From Streptomyces sp. NBC_01224 (GTDB taxonomy: Bacteria; Actinomycetota; Actinomycetes; Streptomycetales; Streptomycetaceae), in assembly GCF_036002945.1 (NCBI RefSeq), contig NZ_CP108529.1, positions 7,311,001-7,375,000 of the forward strand: DNA of 64,000 nucleotides, read 5' to 3'. The position numbers and the translations under genes were made by a program. Below, one piece after another: positions 61,762 to 64,000 of this stretch; the stretch's first letter is position 1, and every line of letters starts with the position of its first letter. The notes under the pieces are model-generated. The model ran no database searches and was not told the origin of the DNA. It saw nothing but the letters and a program-made list of their open reading frames with translations.

Positions 61762-61817
61762 GTGTCAACTGTAGGTTGACACGCCTTCACTGTCAACCAT
61801 CGGTTGACAGTGAAGGC
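61762..61817 (-). promoter_or_regulatory. Leaderless consensus promoter covered by two dyads
   Basis: On the minus strand, -35 TTGACA (61796-61791), a 17-nt spacer and -10 TACAGT (61773-61768) lead to the ATG at 61761, 6 nt after the -10. Dyad A, GTGTCAAC-N5-GTTGACAC (61762-61782), covers the -10. Dyad B, GCCTTCACTGTCAACC-N3-GGTTGACAGTGAAGGC (61783-61817), a perfect 16-bp inverted repeat, covers the -35. Both share TGTCAAC/GTTGACA. Confidence 0.8.
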
Positions 61818-61844
61818 TGCGGCACCCGTGCTACCGGTGCGGGA

Positions 61845-62345
61845 TCACCAGAGCGCCGTACAGAAGACGCACGCCTCCCAATGGGCCGGTGCGCACAGGA
61901 CGCGGTGCCGTACGCACGAGGCCATGGCGGCTTCCTCCGGGCCGGGAAACGAGAAGCCGCCGCTCGGCCGCTCCACGTCCGCCGGATCGAATGCCTCGAC
62001 CATCTCCCGGTACTGCCGCAGGCAGCCCTCTGCGAAGGGCGGCTCGTAGTCCAGTTCGTCCCACCGGTGCCTGCGCAGCGCGAGATCGAGCACCCGCAGG
62101 ACGAAGTCCTTCGCCGCGGCCCGCTCGCGCGGGGAGCGGCCCCAGTCGACGTCCTCCAGATCGAACCCGACCACCCCGCGCCCGATGACGCTCTGGTCCT
62201 GCAAGGTCAGCAGAGTGGCGAAGCGGTGGTCCCAGGTGCTGTCGGCGAGGTCGGACACGGCCAGCATGAGCACATCGACGAAGACGTCCGTGCCCCCGTT
62301 GGACATGGACAGACTGCGGCCCCCGCCGTGAAAGACGTTCCCCAT
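61845..62345 (-). CDS. Hypothetical protein
   Basis: A 166-residue protein I do not recognise. It has no signal peptide or membrane helix. It is acidic in the middle (GFDLEDVDWGRSPRE) and ends with a Cys/His/Trp-rich tail (ASCVRHRVLCAPAHWEACVF). Codon positions show the strong third-position GC bias of real genes in this genome. It lies 83 bp upstream of the HTH-ClpN gene in the same direction, with the dyad promoter between, so it is a separate transcript. Confidence 0.65.
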   Translation of the reverse strand: MGNVFHGGGRSLSMSNGGTDVFVDVLMLAVSDLADSTWDHRFATLLTLQDQSVIGRGVVGFDLEDVDWGRSPRERAAAKDFVLRVLDLALRRHRWDELDYEPPFAEGCLRQYREMVEAFDPADVERPSGGFSFPGPEEAAMASCVRHRVLCAPAHWEACVFCTALW

Positions 62346-62419
62346 CCGAACACCGTACCGAGCGGAATCGCGCGGCCGGCCGGTCGGCCGTGGCCGTCCC
62401 GCTCCGGCCGGATACGACG

Positions 62420-62458
62420 GAGCGCGCCGTCCGACGGAGTCCGTCGGACGGCGCGCTC
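62420..62458. terminator. Very long hairpin terminator
   Basis: A 19-bp perfect inverted repeat GAGCGCGCCGTCCGACGGA (62420-62438) and its complement (62440-62458) with a 1-nt centre, located after the cyclophilin gene. Confidence 0.82.
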
Positions 62459-62480
62459 GTTCAGCGGTTCCGTATGCGGG

Positions 62481-62978
62481 TCAGAGGACGCCGCTGTCCG
62501 CGATGGTGATCTTCGCCTGGGGCCGGCCGCTCTGCGAGCCGAGGGCCTCGATCTTCTTGACCAGGTCCATGCTTTCCTGGTTGTCGACCTCACCGAACAC
62601 CACGTGCTTGCCGTCCAGCCACGACGTCACGATGGTCGTGATGAAGAACTGGGAGCCATTGGAGTCGGGGCCGCTGTTGGCCATGGAGAGCAGGCCCGGC
62701 TTGGTGTGCGCGAGCTTGAAGTTCTCGTCCGGGAACTTCGCCCCGTAGATGCTCTTGCCACCCGTGCCGTTGCCCTGGGTGAAGTCGCCGCCCTGCAGCA
62801 TGAAGTCGGGGATGACCCGGTGGAAGGACGATCCCTTGTAGCCGAAGCCCTTCTCGCCGGTCGCCAGCGCGCGGAAGTTCTCCGCGGTCTTGGGAACGAC
62901 GTCGTCGAACAGTTTGAACGTGATCCGCCCAGCGGGCTCGTCATTGATGGTGATGTCGAAGTAAACCTTGCTCGTCAT
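62481..62978 (-). CDS. Cyclophilin-type peptidyl-prolyl isomerase
   Basis: A 165-residue cytoplasmic cyclophilin. It resembles the eukaryotic CypA form: VYFDITINDEPAGRITFKLF, then FHRVIPDFMLQGGDFTQGNG, GLLSMANSGPDSNGSQFFIT and WLDGKHVVFGEV. The catalytic Arg (in FHRVIP) and the cyclosporin-contact Trp are present. Streptomyces are known to have such eukaryote-like cyclophilins. The ATG at 62978 follows GGATGG; a longer ORF to 63023 is less likely. Confidence 0.94.
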   Translation of the reverse strand: MTSKVYFDITINDEPAGRITFKLFDDVVPKTAENFRALATGEKGFGYKGSSFHRVIPDFMLQGGDFTQGNGTGGKSIYGAKFPDENFKLAHTKPGLLSMANSGPDSNGSQFFITTIVTSWLDGKHVVFGEVDNQESMDLVKKIEALGSQSGRPQAKITIADSGVL

Positions 62979-63045
62979 GGAACCATCCTGACATCGATGC
63001 GTTCGGCGCCGACGGGCGGGCACGGTGCCGGGCCCGCCGACGTGC

Positions 63046-63080
63046 CAGTGGGAGTGGCACCGCGGTGCCTACTCCCACTG
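63046..63080. promoter_or_regulatory. Inverted repeat in the cyclophilin/GH15 divergent promoter region
   Basis: CAGTGGGAGT (63046-63055) pairs with ACTCCCACTG (63071-63080), and the interior GGCACC/GGTGCC extends the stem with one bulged T. It lies midway between two divergent starts and could be an operator or a leader hairpin. Confidence 0.45.
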
Positions 63081-63141
63081 TCCTGCGCGTCGACGACTGG
63101 TTAGCCTGAAGAGGGGGTGCGCAGGCTCAGGGAGGTCCGTT

Positions 63142-64000
63142 GTGACTGTGCAGGCCAACGCGAGCGCCGGGACGTTCAGTGCTTTCGACGCATCCCCGGG
63201 TGTCGGCGCGCCCCGCTATCTGCCGGTTGCCGAGCACGGACTGATCGGCGATCTGCGCAGCGCGGCGCTCGTGGGCACCAACGGCACCATCGACTGGTAC
63301 TGCTGCCCGCGCTTCGACGCACCCAGTGTCTTCGCCTCGATCCTCGACGCCGACCGTGGCGGGTATTTCGAGCTCGCGGCGGATGCCCCGACGCGTACCA
63401 AGCAGTTCTACTTCCCCGACACCAATGTGCTGATCACCCGCTTCTTCGCGCAGGACGGGGTCGGCGAGGTCCAGGACTTCATGCCGGTACTCGACGATTC
63501 GCGCGAGGCCGACCGGCACCGTCTGATCCGCCGCGTGGTGTGCGTGCGCGGATCGCTGCCGTTCCGCGCCCGTGTGGCCCCCCGTTTCGAGTACGGGGCG
63601 CAGCCGCACACCGTGCACGTACAGCATGGCCAGGCGGTCTTCGAATCGCCCTCACTCACACTCGCGCTGACGTCGAGTGTGCCGCTCGAGGTCGCCGGCC
63701 AGGACGTATGGTCGCTTTTCAAGCTGCACGAGGGCGAGTCCGCGGTCTTCGCCCTCGACCGGGTCGGCGGCGACGTCGCCCCCCGCTTCTGCCCGCTGTC
63801 CGAGGCGGAGCAGCAGTTCAACGCCACCGTCGGGTACTGGCGGCGGTGGCTGTCCCGGTCGCGGTACCGCGGTCGTTGGCGGGAGATGGTGCAGCGCTCC
63901 GCACTCACCCTGAAGCTGCTCACCTACGCCCCGACCGGTGCCATCATCGCCGCGCCGACCACCAGCCTGCCCGAACGCATTGGGGGCGAGCGCAACTGGG
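63142..64000 (+). CDS. Glycoside hydrolase family 15 protein (trehalase/glucoamylase type), 3' end outside window
   Basis: The first 286 codons of an open frame that continues past the right edge. After GGGAGG, GTG begins VTVQANASAGTFSAFDASPG, followed by the GH15 signature LPVAEHGLIGDLRSAALVGT, DWYCCPRFDAPSVFASILD, and later RSALTLKLLTYAPTGAIIA then APTTSLPE. This is the N-terminal super-sandwich domain and the start of the (alpha/alpha)6 barrel. Mycobacterial and Streptomyces relatives are trehalases. The catalytic Glu residues lie beyond the window, so the exact activity cannot be read. Confidence 0.9.
   Translation, partial: MTVQANASAGTFSAFDASPGVGAPRYLPVAEHGLIGDLRSAALVGTNGTIDWYCCPRFDAPSVFASILDADRGGYFELAADAPTRTKQFYFPDTNVLITRFFAQDGVGEVQDFMPVLDDSREADRHRLIRRVVCVRGSLPFRARVAPRFEYGAQPHTVHVQHGQAVFESPSLTLALTSSVPLEVAGQDVWSLFKLHEGESAVFALDRVGGDVAPRFCPLSEAEQQFNATVGYWRRWLSRSRYRGRWREMVQRSALTLKLLTYAPTGAIIAAPTTSLPERIGGERNW

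Overview
The window is a high-GC (roughly 70 percent), gene-dense stretch of an actinomycete chromosome, almost certainly Streptomyces. The signs are GTG starts, many ATGA/GTGA stop-start overlaps, WhiB-era gene families (RskA/SigK, NsdA-like, SseB-like, DUF1918, DUF2510), GC-rich hairpin terminators mostly without T-runs, and a gene order around infC-rpmI-rplT, pheS-pheT and glnA4 that I recall from S. coelicolor SCO1593-SCO1615. No tRNA, rRNA, IS element or CRISPR was found. The last gene runs off the right edge.

Layout. 0.1-4.3 kb: NCS1 permease, hydantoinase/oxoprolinase and DUF917 protein, a small catabolic operon. 4.4-10.8 kb: SPW membrane protein, ADP-ribosylglycohydrolase, then a SigK/RskA stress module with photolyase and a molybdopterin oxidoreductase. 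Near-identical SigK-type promoters lie before sigK and before the oxidoreductase. 10.9-15.9 kb: PadR regulator with a DrrAB-type exporter, then an ABA4-like/membrane protein pair divergent from a MerR regulator. 15.9-17.8 kb: iron-box-controlled siderophore-interacting protein and a PolA-type 5'-3' exonuclease. 18.0-21.8 kb: glycine-betaine ABC importer whose permease carries two tandem substrate-binding domains. 21.9-25.3 kb: XRE-cupin regulator, BtuF-like protein, TDT-family exporter and its divergent LysR regulator. 25.4-30.6 kb: ethanolamine/polyamine-type gamma-glutamylation locus (amidotransferase-fold hydrolase, GntR regulator, GlnA4-like synthetase, aldehyde dehydrogenase, SDR) with a shared operator motif. 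30.7-36.8 kb: DUF2510 protein (probably frameshifted), PLP aldolase/deaminase, proline-rich membrane protein with mycosin-like protease, class A beta-lactamase-like hydrolase, SseB-like protein. 37.0-40.2 kb: DUF1844, the infC-rpmI-rplT operon with a long structured leader and an ATC start on infC, and a SpoU rRNA methyltransferase. 40.1-46.8 kb: PucR regulator divergent from a urease-like operon (fused ureAB, ureC, YtcJ-like amidohydrolase, MFS symporter) that lacks Ni-insertion genes. 47.0-51.9 kb: orphan histidine kinase and pheST. 52.3-64.0 kb: NsdA-like regulator, NUDIX, hydroxyacyl-CoA dehydrogenase, GH10-like hydrolase, DUF1918, an EamA/MocR divergent pair with overlapping start codons, GNAT, a degenerate histidine-phosphatase-fold protein, an esterase pseudogene, a HTH-ClpN protein with a nested-dyad leaderless promoter, a hypothetical protein, cyclophilin and a GH15 enzyme.

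Two themes recur. One is nitrogen scavenging (hydantoin-type, gamma-glutamyl amines, urease-like). The other is compact regulation, where operators overlap start codons or core promoters. All function calls rest on motif reading and recall of families; nothing was searched or computed.
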